Positions 11,351-21,400 of a DNA stretch of 64,000 nucleotides are shown here, one piece after another; positions within the stretch are counted from its first letter, which is position 1, and every line of letters starts with the position of its first letter. The stretch is from the NCBI GenBank assembly GCA_010645155.1, contig JAAGOF010000312.1, positions 29,554-93,553 on the forward strand, given 5' to 3'. Under the pieces are notes generated by a model, which was given only the letters and a program-made list of their open reading frames with translations, had not been told where the DNA came from and searched no databases. This stretch comes from Tigriopus japonicus. Taxonomy: Eukaryota > Arthropoda > Copepoda > Harpacticoida > Harpacticidae. Position numbers and translations under genes: made by a program.

Positions 11351-12655
11351 CAGTATGGCAACTAAGTATGGGAACCAATGAAATCAATTATTTCTTTTTA
11401 TTGGTTGAAGATAGAGATTTGAAATTCTGTGTCAAGATAGATTAGTACAATAGCTATAATTCTTGTTTTAAACATTTTCACAATGGCCTCCTCGATTGGC
11501 AATTACACGGCGAAGACGGCATGGAACCTGAGCACAGCAAGTGCGCATGGTGTCTTCATCAATGCTGGCCCATGCCGCAACCAGGGCGGCCTTCAGAGCG
11601 GGAACACTTTTGTGGACCTTCTTGCAAGCCCTGCCCTCAAGTATGGATCATACAGAAAAATCCATAGGATTGAGGTCAGGGCTGCTCGGTGGCCACATAT
11701 CCTTGGACCAGAATGACGGAAAAACAGCTTCACAAAAATCTTGGACGATGCGGGCGGTGTGTGCGGGGGCCCCGTCTTGCTGGAAGATGTAGGGGGCATT
11801 TCCATAAGTCTTGTGGAGCCAGGGTACCACATCCTCCTTGAGCATGGACAAATATTTGTGTCTGTTAATCTTGACACCCATGTCCACAAAAATCAACGGT
11901 AGTTTCTTCCCGTCCGACATCACCCCCGCCCACACCATCACTGAGGCTGGCTTCTGTCGGCGGAACACCGCCCTGTTGGCCAAAGGAATGCTGGAAAGGT
12001 CCTTGCAAATTACCCGGTCAGTTTGGCTGTTGTGGACCGGCTGAATGGTGAAAACTTTCTCATCTGTCCAACACACAGGGCCATGTGTGTCATCTTGGAG
12101 CATCCGCAACAGAACTCGACCTCGCTTGACCCGCTTGACGGCAGTGGCCTCATTGATGAGGTGCAACTTTGTCTTCCGGTAGATCTTCATATTGAGGTCC
12201 TTTTTGACGACCCTCTGCATGGTGGTACGGGAGATACCGGCCTCTTTGGCCATTTGGCGGATGCTCCGGTTGGGATTACGGCGGATCTTGTTTCTGGTGT
12301 TCCTGATGGTCTCAGGGGTCCGTTTCGTGGTTGGACGGCCACTCCTGGGTCGGTCATTGGCTGTGCCAGTCTCCCGGAACCGTTTCACGGTGCTCCAGAT
12401 GACCTTTTTGCTCACCTTGTCCTTCCCGAGCAAGGTCCGAATTTTGCCATTGGAGTGGCCAACTTTATGAAGCTGGATGATGGTATTTCGAACCTCATTC
12501 TCGGTCTTCATGATGGGTTTTAGCGATAGTTTGTTTTTACAAAGTTGTCATGCACTGTCAGGAGAGGGCGTGTGCAAAATTTTGGCTCCAAATTTAAAAA
12601 GGGTCGCGAGATATTTAACTTTAAAGTAGGGTTCCCTTACTTAATTGCCATACGT
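11351..12655 (-). mobile_element. DD37D (maT-type) mariner element
   Basis: TA dinucleotides at 11349-11350 and 12656-12657 bracket inverted ends (CAGTATGGCAACTAAGTA on the left; the complement of the right end reads ACGTATGGCAATTAAGTA). A single transposase gene fills the element. It is about 1.3 kb, the usual size for mariners. The clean ends and near-open frame imply a recent insertion. Confidence 0.93.
11468..12511 (-). pseudogene. DD37D mariner transposase with one in-frame stop
   Basis: Mariner transposases bind the inverted ends and cut and paste the element at TA. From ATG at 12511 the frame runs 287 codons, meets TGA at 11648-11650, and then stays open to TAA at 11468-11470, about 347 codons in all, a normal family length. 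Two helix-turn-helix regions occupy roughly residues 1-110, with the hinge RPRSGRP between them. The catalytic Asp residues are in CWTDEK, FQQDGAPAH and SPDLNPMD. There are 37 residues between the second and third, which is the DD37D signature. The stop falls where relatives often have Trp (DFSV-stop-SILE), so TGG to TGA is the likely lesion. Only this stop disables the gene, unless it is read through. Confidence 0.92.
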
Positions 12656-12939
12656 TAATTAAAAAATTTCAATTACAAATTACAATTACATTTTCACTTA
12701 CAAAGTGACTTACTTTTTCACTTACTTTCTGGGATTAAAATTTTCCCAAATATTCCCCCACCTTTCCATTAATTTTCAGCATGTAAATTGAATCGTCAAA
12801 AATTCAAAAGGTTTGGATGCGCTTTACATATTTTGCACTTGAAAATCAAGTAATTGTAATTTTATTTAATTACTTTTGAGACCAAAGTAATTATAATTGT
12901 AATTTATTACATTTGAAAAGAAATTGACACAGGTCTGCT

Positions 12940-13125
12940 AAGCTTCAACTTACCGTAACTGCCACGATTTTGAGTCAATCAAGTTGAAATTAAGTTGATG
13001 AGCTTTGGGTCGCACTCAGACAACTTGCCTGGTTAGATTTGTATGGCTAATCTAGAATTGGAAAAGAGTTTTTGCCAATAGCCAAAATACAGGTCTTCCG
13101 TGATCCTTGCTAAAAGCAAAAAAAA
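12940..13125 (+). repeat. Dispersed repeat, copy 1
   Basis: This region matches 20405-20570 in the same orientation: shared blocks include TTGAAATTAAG, GAGCTTTG, CAGACAA and GTGATCCTTG. It directly precedes the kelch gene exon, so it may be duplicated upstream sequence of that gene or an unrelated repeat. Confidence 0.55.
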
Positions 13126-13147
13126 AAATGTTGTTCCAGAACTTGCC

Positions 13148-14597
13148 ATGGTAGATCCGGCTTTTGGATTGTTCCGTTCTGCATCAATTGACGGAGAAAT
13201 CTTAATTTCAATTCCCAAAACGAAAGAAGAAACTCCTCTGCAATCCCAATGGGGCAAATCCATCTTGGCTTGTTATCTCGCCTCAACGGATTGCGTCCAG
13301 TGGTTTGAGGGTGAGTGTTCAGTTTATGGATCTGTTTCATGCACAAGAAGTTTACTTTATGAATTAGTGATGTTTTGTGGATTTTTTCATTTTTGAACTG
13401 CCACTAACTACATGAGGTGCAAAAAGGCGCAAAAAGGCTTTCATTGATAGGCCAAGGATCTGATATGCAGAAAAAAACAGTAAGAGTAAAAAAAATGAAG
13501 CAGACAACTTGCATGTCAATTTGCTAAAAGTTATTCAGTACCAGACAACAGATTCGTGCCAACTACTTCATATGTGTAAATAAACATAATTGCCAAAACA
13601 TGGGGTTTAATGTTAATCAATTCATTTATAACAGTAAAAAGTAATCATCTCATTTTCATTTACATTTTGATCACTTTTTTCACAGGCACAACTTTGAGTA
13701 CACATGTGATTAATGAAAATGGCTTCTATTTGTAAAACTTGTTGTAAAGTTAGGAAAAGTGTTAAGTTACAAAACAACCAGTGGCATGATTCTGAGAAAA
13801 TAAAGGGCCGATATTTTTGTGGCTTATTGGCTTAATCGGCATGAAACTCTCACGGACGATATACACAAATTAAATCATTATACAAAAATATTTCAGGTTC
13901 GAAAGAGTGGATCAAATTTCCTTCCTTACTCGTTTATCATGACCAAGGGACTCTAAATGTCGTTGGAGATACCCCGGTGGTGATTGGAGGCAAATATCCC
14001 AATACAATTTCTATCCCAACCGTCGAATTCTATGACAAAACCGAAGGAAAATGGATCTTGGGACCTGAACTTCGTCCTGAAAGAGATTCTCACTCTACAG
14101 TCGTGGTCAATGAAACATCCTTGGTGATTATGGGAGGACTTCGAAATGGCGTGGCGAGCAATTCAGTAAAGATCCTTAATATCATCGACCGAACATGGAA
14201 GGACCTCACCAATTTCCCCAACTCGAGATATGGAGCGGCGTGCGGATTCCTCTTCGATAGTAATGAGGTTTTATGTTTGGGGGGAGAGCAAGGAAATCTT
14301 GGAATGGTCAAAAACGCCTATAGATTGAGCTTGTCCACCCCCAATGAAGCTTGGAATGAGACCGTAAAGTTTAAACTCGAGGAAGAGAGAGCATTAGGTG
14401 GATTTCTTTTCCAGTTGAGAAGTCACTTGTATTGTCTGACCACGGTTGGGGAAAACTTCACCCCATTGGTAAAACTGCGAAGGATGAATCTTTACGATGG
14501 GTCTACAACTTGGACTGTTGTGAAACAGGACTTTCAACAAGGTCACTTTTTCAAAGTTTTGCCTTATGTGACCACTGGTTATGTGATTAAATCATAA
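13148..14597 (+). CDS. Kelch-repeat protein, two visible exons
   Basis: Exon 1 runs from an ATG at 13148 (or from an acceptor before 13140) to 13310, where GTGAGTGTTC is a strong donor. The acceptor TATTTCAG gives exon 2 at 13897-14597. The split Gly codon keeps one frame, giving about 287 residues from that ATG. Kelch-like blades show the Gly-Gly pairs and following aromatic or hydrophobic residues: TPVVIGGKYP, TVEFYDKTEGKWILGPEL, LVIMGGLRN, RTWKDLTNFPNSRYGAACG and VLCLGGEQG. Such beta-propellers bind partner proteins or sugars. No BTB or BACK domain is visible, so it is not a full KLHL-type adaptor; four or so blades are few for a closed propeller, and an upstream exon is likely missing. 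AATAAA lies at 14608-14613, just after the stop. The intron (13311-13896) is AT-rich and has no other feature. The exact substrate is unknown. Confidence 0.8.
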
Positions 14598-15029
14598 CTT
14601 AGCAAAAAATAAATTCAAGAGTCCAAGTTGTTTTTGTCTTTGATCACCTTATTCGCTTGTGTCATACTAAAATAAATTCAAAAGCAAAACAAACTATTTT
14701 GAGGCAAGTTGTCCTAAATCCGCTTCCAAATGTGTAACGGGGATCACATTTGACGTATTCCACTAGTTTTAAGTTGTTTCTGTTCATTCTGACTCAATTT
14801 GAGGTGTTAAGGATCCTCAATCGATTCCTCTCTAGGTTGAGAAAATCAATTTATTTTGACATTTGGTGAGGAAACTTTAATGTCGTAACCGAGAGTCCTG
14901 ATATTCAGGGTGATGGTGTTGTTTCAATATTCATCATTTTCTTTTAACTCAACAAATTTGAACAAAGTAATGGCTGAAATTGTTTATAATTTTCAAAAAA
15001 CAGAGAGATAACTCTACATTTGTTTTATG

Positions 15030-16671
15030 CAGAGTTGGGTGAATTACTTGAAAGATGTAATAAATTACAATTACAATTTTTTTCATACAAAAAGGTAATT
15101 AATTACAATTACAATTACATTATCCGAAAATGTGATAGACTTCAATTACAATTACATGTCAATTACATGTTAATTACAATTTTAAATTTTTTTTTCACCC
15201 TTTCGCCTTTTCAAAACGATGAAAAATAAACAGATCTGCCATTTTAAAATAGCGATACAACAACTGGCAACTTATAATGCCTGAAAGGTTAATATGAAAA
15301 AGTGATTTACAAAAACCAAAAGCTTATGAACGGCTTAAATATCAAAGATATTATACCATCAATCACAAGGCATATTTTTCTTTTTCAGAAAACACGAACT
15401 TTGTACATGTATATTAAGTATTACGATGGTTTAAACTTTATTTTTGCACCTCATTTGTCTGCCCTTGGTTGTGAAAAGCACTAAATTATGACGCAAGAAT
15501 CATGGTCAAAAGCTCTTGTAGTTTAAAAGTATTTAAACATCAAAGCTTGGGTGTGTATTGTAAGAAAAGCTACCTGCTCGTTGTACCACATTGACCGCAA
15601 ATTGATGACAAAATCATTGTTTTTCAAGTAACAACTGATAAATTGGCTTTATGGCTGATTTGAGGAAGTAAGATTTTGAAAAGTTATTAGTAATTCGTAA
15701 TTGAAAATTTGTCAATTACATGGCCAAAAATGTAATTCATTACAATTACAATTATTTGGCCCAAAAATGTTATTAATTAACCCAGATCAAGGGTTTGTTG
15801 TGCGTTGAGGTTCAGAGAATTATCACGAGATGGTGCTGATCCACGCGTCAAATTGAAAAAATCAGAGCGAGTCATAAACATAACTTTTGAAGTCACTCAT
15901 GTTTGAAATCAAGATGATATGATCTTAAAAGTTATTGTATCGTGTAGAGGGAATCATCCCCTCCCAAATCCACATATTTTGGGCTGATGTAGTTGATTTG
16001 AACTCAAATTATGGGACTCGGAAGATTCTCGTTGCCCGTCTAGGTTGAGAGATGTGAGTTTATCCTGACATTGGTTTTGGTTGCGCAACGGGGCTTAAAC
16101 AACAAAACAAACGATCAGGAATACGGGATTTAAAAATACGACATTTTTCATAGCATGTAACTCATGAGGGTAGTCTGGGAAATGCGAAAACCCTTGTTCT
16201 TCCAATCTTGGTTTTCGCATTCCACAGACCACCTTTGCGACTTGGATTGCTTTGAAAACTTTGAAAATTGTTTTGTTATTTAAGCCCCGTTGCGCAACCA
16301 AAACCATTGTCAGGATAAACTCACATCTCTCAACCTAGACGGGCAACGAGAATCTTCCAAATCCCATAATTTGAGTTCAAATCAACTTCATCAGCCCAAA
16401 ATATGTGGATTTGGGAGGGGATGATTCCCTCTACACGATACAATAACTTTTTCGATCATATCATCTTGATTTCAAACATGAGCGACTTCAAAAGTTATGT
16501 ATATGACTCGCTCTGATTTTTCCAAGTTGACGCGTGGAACAGCACCATCTCGTGATAATTCTCTGAACCTCAACGCACAACAAGCCCTTGATCTGGGTTA
16601 ATTACAATAACATGTAATTGAAATTGAAATTACGTAATTGTAATTGCAATTACAATTACTCCCCATCCCTG
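15030..16671. mobile_element. AATTAC-rich hAT-like element, type B (hosts a foldback)
   Basis: Identical octamers GTTTTATG flank it at 15022-15029 and 16672-16679. Its left end is CAGAGTTGGGTGAATTAC and the right end is GTAATTACTCCCCATCCCTG-like (complement CAGGGATGGGGAGTAATTG). The interior has ATTACAATTAC units and no transposase. A TTAA-flanked element lies inside it. The perfect 8-bp duplication supports hAT. Confidence 0.85.
15781..16597. mobile_element. TTAA-flanked foldback element (piggyBac-like ends)
   Basis: TTAA lies at 15777-15780 and 16598-16601. The ends are CCCAGATCAAGGG and its reverse complement. Arms of about 330 bp (15781-16112 and 16266-16597) are nearly perfect inverted copies, and the spacer holds another inverted pair around GGTTTTCGCATT. 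TTAA duplication with CCC starts is typical of piggyBac-type transposition. It has no gene of its own. Confidence 0.85.
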
Positions 16672-16679
16672 GTTTTATG

Positions 16680-18700
16680 TAATAATTTATTACGTGGAAT
16701 TTTATACCATATAACGTCCATCGTCTTTTTAACACGAAATGCCCGTCCCTAGGTCACAAATAAAGCATTGAAGGCAGAGCACTTACTGAAACCTATTATC
16801 AACCCAATTGCGACGGTGATTTTCTTTTTCACCAATTATGGTGCGCTTCTTCTATTCAATTTTAGAATCTCAAACACAAAATATCTAGGATCACTCCTCG
16901 TTTTTAATGATTGATGACCAAGGCCCGGAAAATTGACTATTTTTTGTTATGGAGCCGAAATCCCAAACGTTTCATAACGCTGCGTCAGCTGATAGTTGCC
17001 GAGCGTGATCGTCAGTTGACATTTTTCCTTGAAACGTGCAGAATTTCTGCACCCCTACAAAAAATATTTATTCCAGGCTCTCTCCGTGACAATCAAACCA
17101 ATTGAGTAGTAATTTTTTGTCTCAGAGTGTTTGTCACCAGTTGTTTAAAAAGTTATGGTGTGTGTGTAATCTGGTTTTGATTCTTAAATTTTGTTCCGGG
17201 GTTGAACGCCTTAGTTATTGTTTAGTGGTTACGGAGGAAGAACAATGGAAATTGAATAAAGAAGGTAGTGTAAAATATAAATCAAAAGGGATCAAGATCA
17301 GGGCACTGAGTTTTTCTTTTATCTTTTTACAGTAATAATTGTTGAGGTGTTGAGGTGTAGAGGTTTGTGATCCAAAACCTTCAAAAAGGTCCAACTTGCC
17401 AACCATAAGCTAAGAATCAAGTTACAAAACTACCCATTTTTATGCAGAAACGTCTAAAACTCTCATTCTGGGATAATCCGGATTAATCAGGATGTCCGAT
17501 AGCGGACGAGGACAAGGTGGGCAGGGATCTATAAACAATCAGACCAAGAATAAATAATTTACTAATTGCTTTTCGGGCTTGGAACAAGTCAGTTAGTAAG
17601 CAATTCTCTAAAGATTTCTGTCAACAAAATGAAAAAAGCACTAGTGCACGTGACTGTACTAAAAAGAGCATTATTCTTTTACCACATAGAATCAATTTCT
17701 TTTTAGGAGCTACCTGTTGTTTGGAGAATTCTGAATGTTTTTGGATAGATTGAATCCTGCATCCATTCATTGGCTTCATCATTGTGCCAGATTCTAGCCA
17801 AGTTTTTTAGCTTAAGTATCATAGAAATTAGATTTGCGCAAAATAAGGCAAAATTTCAGGACAAAAAGGCCGAAAAGGGTTGAACTTGAACTTCAGCAAA
17901 AAAATAAGGTGTTATTGATATTGATTGAAACTTAAAAGTCTTTTCAGTCACTAAACTTTCCAACAGTTTTGTCAGATTCTTGTGAAAAAAACAAAGCTTT
18001 CTTTTTCCTCTGCACAAGTGAAACACAAAAAGGAAAACAAAAAGGCCCACAAAATTGCCTCCGAAATATCATGTGTACTTCTAACTTAAAAATGAAGCAA
18101 AGTAGACTGTTTTTTTCTTTTTGATTTGCTCAGCCTGAAAGTCATGAAGGAAAGTGCCCTTTTTATGAGGCCAAGAATTCAAATCATTGCATTCGTTTGA
18201 ATTTTAGGACTGAATTGCAAGAGAGTAAAGAACATGCAAAAGAAAGCAAGAAAGCATCATTGCTAACAACTTTTGCTTCTCATGGGCTTCATGGTAAATC
18301 AATCCCAGAAATGTAAATGAATGAAACTTCATTAGTATTGTTATTTGCATCAAATGTATTCTGTCCTTTTATGCTTTAAGATAAAAGAAATGTATACGTG
18401 TAAAAAAGAAGAGTTTTCAATCATGAATCAGTTTTTATGCCGGATGAGTATTGAGACAATTAGATGTGGAGAAAGAACTCTTGGTATTGATAATTGTAAC
18501 TCTCTTTAGACTGTTTATTAATCAAGGTGCAAAAGCCGAATAGGAAAGGTTACTAATGTTTTGACAAACTTCACCATATTTAATAATGTTCAGAAAGTTA
18601 AGAATTAACTATCGAAAACTCATGCACAATTCGGTCTTGGAAAAAACAATAAATTCAAAATTTATGATTTTCTCTCAGAATGTCACGATACGGCCCTGAA
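16680..18700. other. Intergenic, no gene recognised
   Basis: Two kilobases of mostly AT-rich DNA. Short open frames at 16911-17335 (+) and 17856-18050 (-) have no motif. A diverged relative of the foldback arm at 15.9 kb (TCTAGGTTGAGA, TTTGACATTTGG) occurs upstream at about 14830, not here. Confidence 0.5.
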
Positions 18701-18704
18701 AATA

Positions 18705-18910
18705 GGCTCGCCCGGCCATCGAAGCCAGCCATCACATCGTCCAAATATTTTCGATAGGCAATTTCAAGTCCAGTATTGGAATGGTTCTTCGTCTGTGGGT
18801 GTGGATTTAACGTCTAAAACTTTCCTGGAGAAAGGTCTGGGAGGAGAATCGAACCTGGAACCTATCTCACCTCAGGAAACTGCGCTAACTACGATACCAC
18901 GTCTCCTCCC
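18705..18910 (-). mobile_element. tRNA-derived SINE, family A, truncated copy
   Basis: On the minus strand the head reads GGAGGAGACGTGGTATCGTA, with a B-box GGTTCGATTCTCC about 45 bases later. It matches 41371-41590 through GATGTGATGGCTGGCTTCG and GGCCGGGCGAG. The 3' tail and poly(A) are missing. Confidence 0.85.
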
Positions 18911-18996
18911 TATTGTAGCTTGTATTGAAAATTGATATCAATTTTTCAAAATATCGTAAATTTGGTCTCTTTACAGTACAACTTTATTGTGACTTT

Positions 18997-19885
18997 CAAG
19001 TACAGGTTCTTAGACAGTTATCAGTCGCCCTTAAGAGACCGAGGAGATGAGAGAGAAAAAGAGAAAAAGGATTGATTAGTCCCAATAAACGCCCCTTTTC
19101 ACAACGCTTGCGTAACCCAGAGTGATCATTTTTAGACACACTCATAAAGGGAGGGAAAGGAGCTTTTAGTACGAGGGGTATCCAGACTAGAGGTAGACTG
19201 GGCCTGTAACTCGTCAGCAAGTGCGATTTTTATATGCTTGATAAAGAATTATAATCAAGATTTATCTCTTATTAGCAGATGTTATTTTACATGATTTGTT
19301 GTAAGGCAATCATGTACGAACTTATGATTTAATTAGACAAGGTATGTTGGGCGACCCCTGTTTACATAGAAAGAAAATAAGCCTCAAAAGCGAGCAACAA
19401 TTCAAAAATCAAGTACACTGTAAAGCAAAGACGTTTCACATCAAAAGTTACCACTTTTTTTGCCTCAAATATTTATTAAATATTGGTATGGGTGGTTGAA
19501 CAACGTCTTAACTTTCCAGCATAATGGATTTTAACGTGTTTCTTGCTCTTGACATCGATGTTCAAAAACGTGCAGGGGTCGCCCAACATACCTTTTCTAA
19601 ACAAATCATCACTATGAATTGGATTACCTGACAACATATCATGTATAATATCATCTCGCCAAAAGAGAAATATCTTGGTTTTGATTGTTCATCAAGCATC
19701 TAAAAATCGCACTTGTTAACGAGTTACAGGCCCAGTCTACCTCTAGTCTGGATACCCCACGTACAAGCTGATCAGCGCGTAAACACTGGCATTTAAGGCA
19801 GGGTTAATTAATTGAAACAAGATCTCTGGAACAATAAATTCAAGTTAGAATTCAACGTTGCGCAATGAAATGCAAAAAAACACTA
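18997..19885 (-). repeat. Older dispersed repeat interrupted by a foldback
   Basis: The segments 18997-19172 and 19761-19885 together match the continuous repeat at 1955-2190 in reverse. The break point is GTAC in both copies, so the foldback between them inserted later. Confidence 0.7.
19173..19760. mobile_element. Foldback element with 4-bp GTAC duplication
   Basis: GTAC flanks it at 19169-19172 and 19761-19764. Ends are GAGGGGTATCCAGACTAG and its near reverse complement. Arms of about 190 bp (19173-19368, 19568-19760) are inverted copies with blocks such as AGGTAGACTGGGCCTGTAAC. The loop is about 200 bp and has no gene. The empty site at 2058 shows a single GTAC. Confidence 0.85.
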
Positions 19886-19889
19886 AACA

Positions 19890-20400
19890 TTTATGAACTA
19901 CTCATAAAAGGTATACAGGGTGGTCCTAAATTAGTGTCCCCTCTATTTTGAATGAATATATGACGTAACAGAGGCAAAATCGAGTTTTTGTTAGAAAAGC
20001 AAAATTGTTTCCCAATATATTTAAGATAGACTTTGCTTACTATTATATGTGATTTGAAGCACTTAACAAAAGAAATGGGTCTTACCAAGGAAATCGTAAT
20101 ACATGGAAGCCTCCGCTCAGGCGTTCAGCTGTGGATTTTTTATAAATCGAATTCCATTCAAGTGAACGATTTTGTTTTGATAAGATTGATTAAACAATTA
20201 TTTAAGGATGTCGTTTGGTGAATTTCAACATTATACATTCCTCCGTTCACGAGAAACAACGTTTCAAAATTTGCTACAATCGCAATACACACGCGCGGAA
20301 ACGAGAGAAAAAATGACCCTACAATCGGCCTTTTGGACGATTGTAGGTGCAAATTTTCGGTCGGAAGAGCGCGCTATGCTCTATGCTTCAAATTACTCTT
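19890..20400. other. Intergenic, no gene recognised
   Basis: Open frames on both strands lack motifs. A short transposase-like N-terminus (LTKEIVIHGSLRSG) at 20080 is too weak to call. Confidence 0.4.
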
Positions 20401-20404
20401 GCTG

Positions 20405-20570
20405 ACACAAAATTCAGCTGATTAACTTGAAATTAAGCATGTGAGCTTTGAATTACCAGTCAGACAATTGGTTTGGTTAGATTTTTCTCTGTCTGGCACA
20501 GAATTTGAAGAATGGATTTTGCCAGTAGCCGAGGCATCCAGGTATTTAGTGATCCTTGGTCTTACAAACA
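20405..20570 (+). repeat. Dispersed repeat, copy 2
   Basis: Matches 12940-13125 (see that entry). Here it is followed by a mariner relic rather than the kelch gene. Confidence 0.55.
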
Positions 20571-20599
20571 AATGATCCCTTGTATTGAAAATGCTAGGT

Positions 20600-21400
20600 A
20601 ATGGAAAATCCTAAAAGACGATCATTGGAACCAAAAATGTCAATGGAAAATTCATTTGGAGGACCAAAAAAGTTTTTGAAGAAACTGGCGGTGTCTTAAG
20701 GAAACCGGGGCAAGGCAGAAAGCGGACCGTGAGGACTTTACGACTTACTAAAGACGCTTAGGTTAAGATAAGGAGAAACCCTGCTTTTTTTTTTTTTCGC
20801 GGATTTTTTATTACCGCTACAAGGAATGCGATTCCCTGTAAATTGAAGGATTTCTCCCGACAGTTTAAATCCGACCCCCAACAGGATTCGAACCTACGCC
20901 GTCTGGGGAAGCACTTACACTCGGCACTTTTAAGACCGCGCTAGTACGCGTGGCCACTCTGGCTTCCTTAAAATTGATCCATGGACAAGATGGCTCAAGA
21001 GTAAAATGTTAGTAAGACTACCATAAAAAAATCGTCAGAGGACCTTGACATGAAGCCTTTTAAAGCATCAGAGGAAACAACTACTTTTCGAGGCCACACG
21101 AGCAAAAAGGCATGAAAGATCGAAAAATCTTCTTAATTGGGACGGTCAAAAACCAGAGGTCATTGAGCTTTTCACCGAAAGCGACCATGTCCCTTTCAGC
21201 ACCACCGATTCCATGATCTGATTCCATCGATTATAAGCTTGAAAAAACTGTCAGAGAAGAGGTATCAAATGATATGACAAGGAAATCTGCATCGTCAGAA
21301 AATTCTGATAGATCTCTACATATTTCTTTGTTTTGGCCGGAAAACCAGAGATCCATTCACGTTTTTTTGGGATGACGTAGAAGAATTTGTATAAGTGAAC
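20600..21400 (+). pseudogene. Mariner transposase relic split by a SINE
   Basis: Readable pieces in order are FEETGGVLRKPGQGRKRTVR (second-helix hinge), KIRRNP, then, after the SINE, KMAQE and NVSKTTIKKIVR, DLDMKPF, and RSKNLLNWDGQKPEVIELFT, which leads into the first catalytic region. These line up by eye with the intact DD37D copy (KIRRNPNRSIRQMAKEAGIS, DLNMKIY). Several stops and shifts, a lost DEK motif, and the insertion make it dead. It is clearly much older than the copy at 11.4 kb. Confidence 0.75.
20785..20964 (-). mobile_element. tRNA-derived SINE, family B, copy 2
   Basis: In reverse it has the same head (GCCAGAGTGGCC), B-box GGTTCGAATCC, tail (GGGAATCGCATTCCTTGTA) and a poly(A) run of 13. 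It splits the mariner relic. Confidence 0.88.

Larger units (their letters stand above)
11233..12937. mobile_element. AATTAC-rich hAT-like element, copy 1 (hosts a mariner)
   Basis: It starts with CAGACCTG and ends with CAGGTCTG. The flanking octamers GTAAGCTT and CTAAGCTT differ at one base. The interior is built of TAATTGTAATTACA-like units, and the right half matches 39030-39375. A mariner is inserted at a TA inside it (11351-12655). The 8-bp duplication points to the hAT group, although the CAGACCTG ends are not textbook. Confidence 0.75.

Noticed and set aside
12023..12523. 166-codon open frame on the plus strand
   Set aside because: It is antisense to the mariner transposase and has no motif of its own.
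15040..15180. AATTAC runs as simple microsatellites
   Set aside because: They lie inside elements with inverted ends and 8-bp duplications, so they are transposon interiors.
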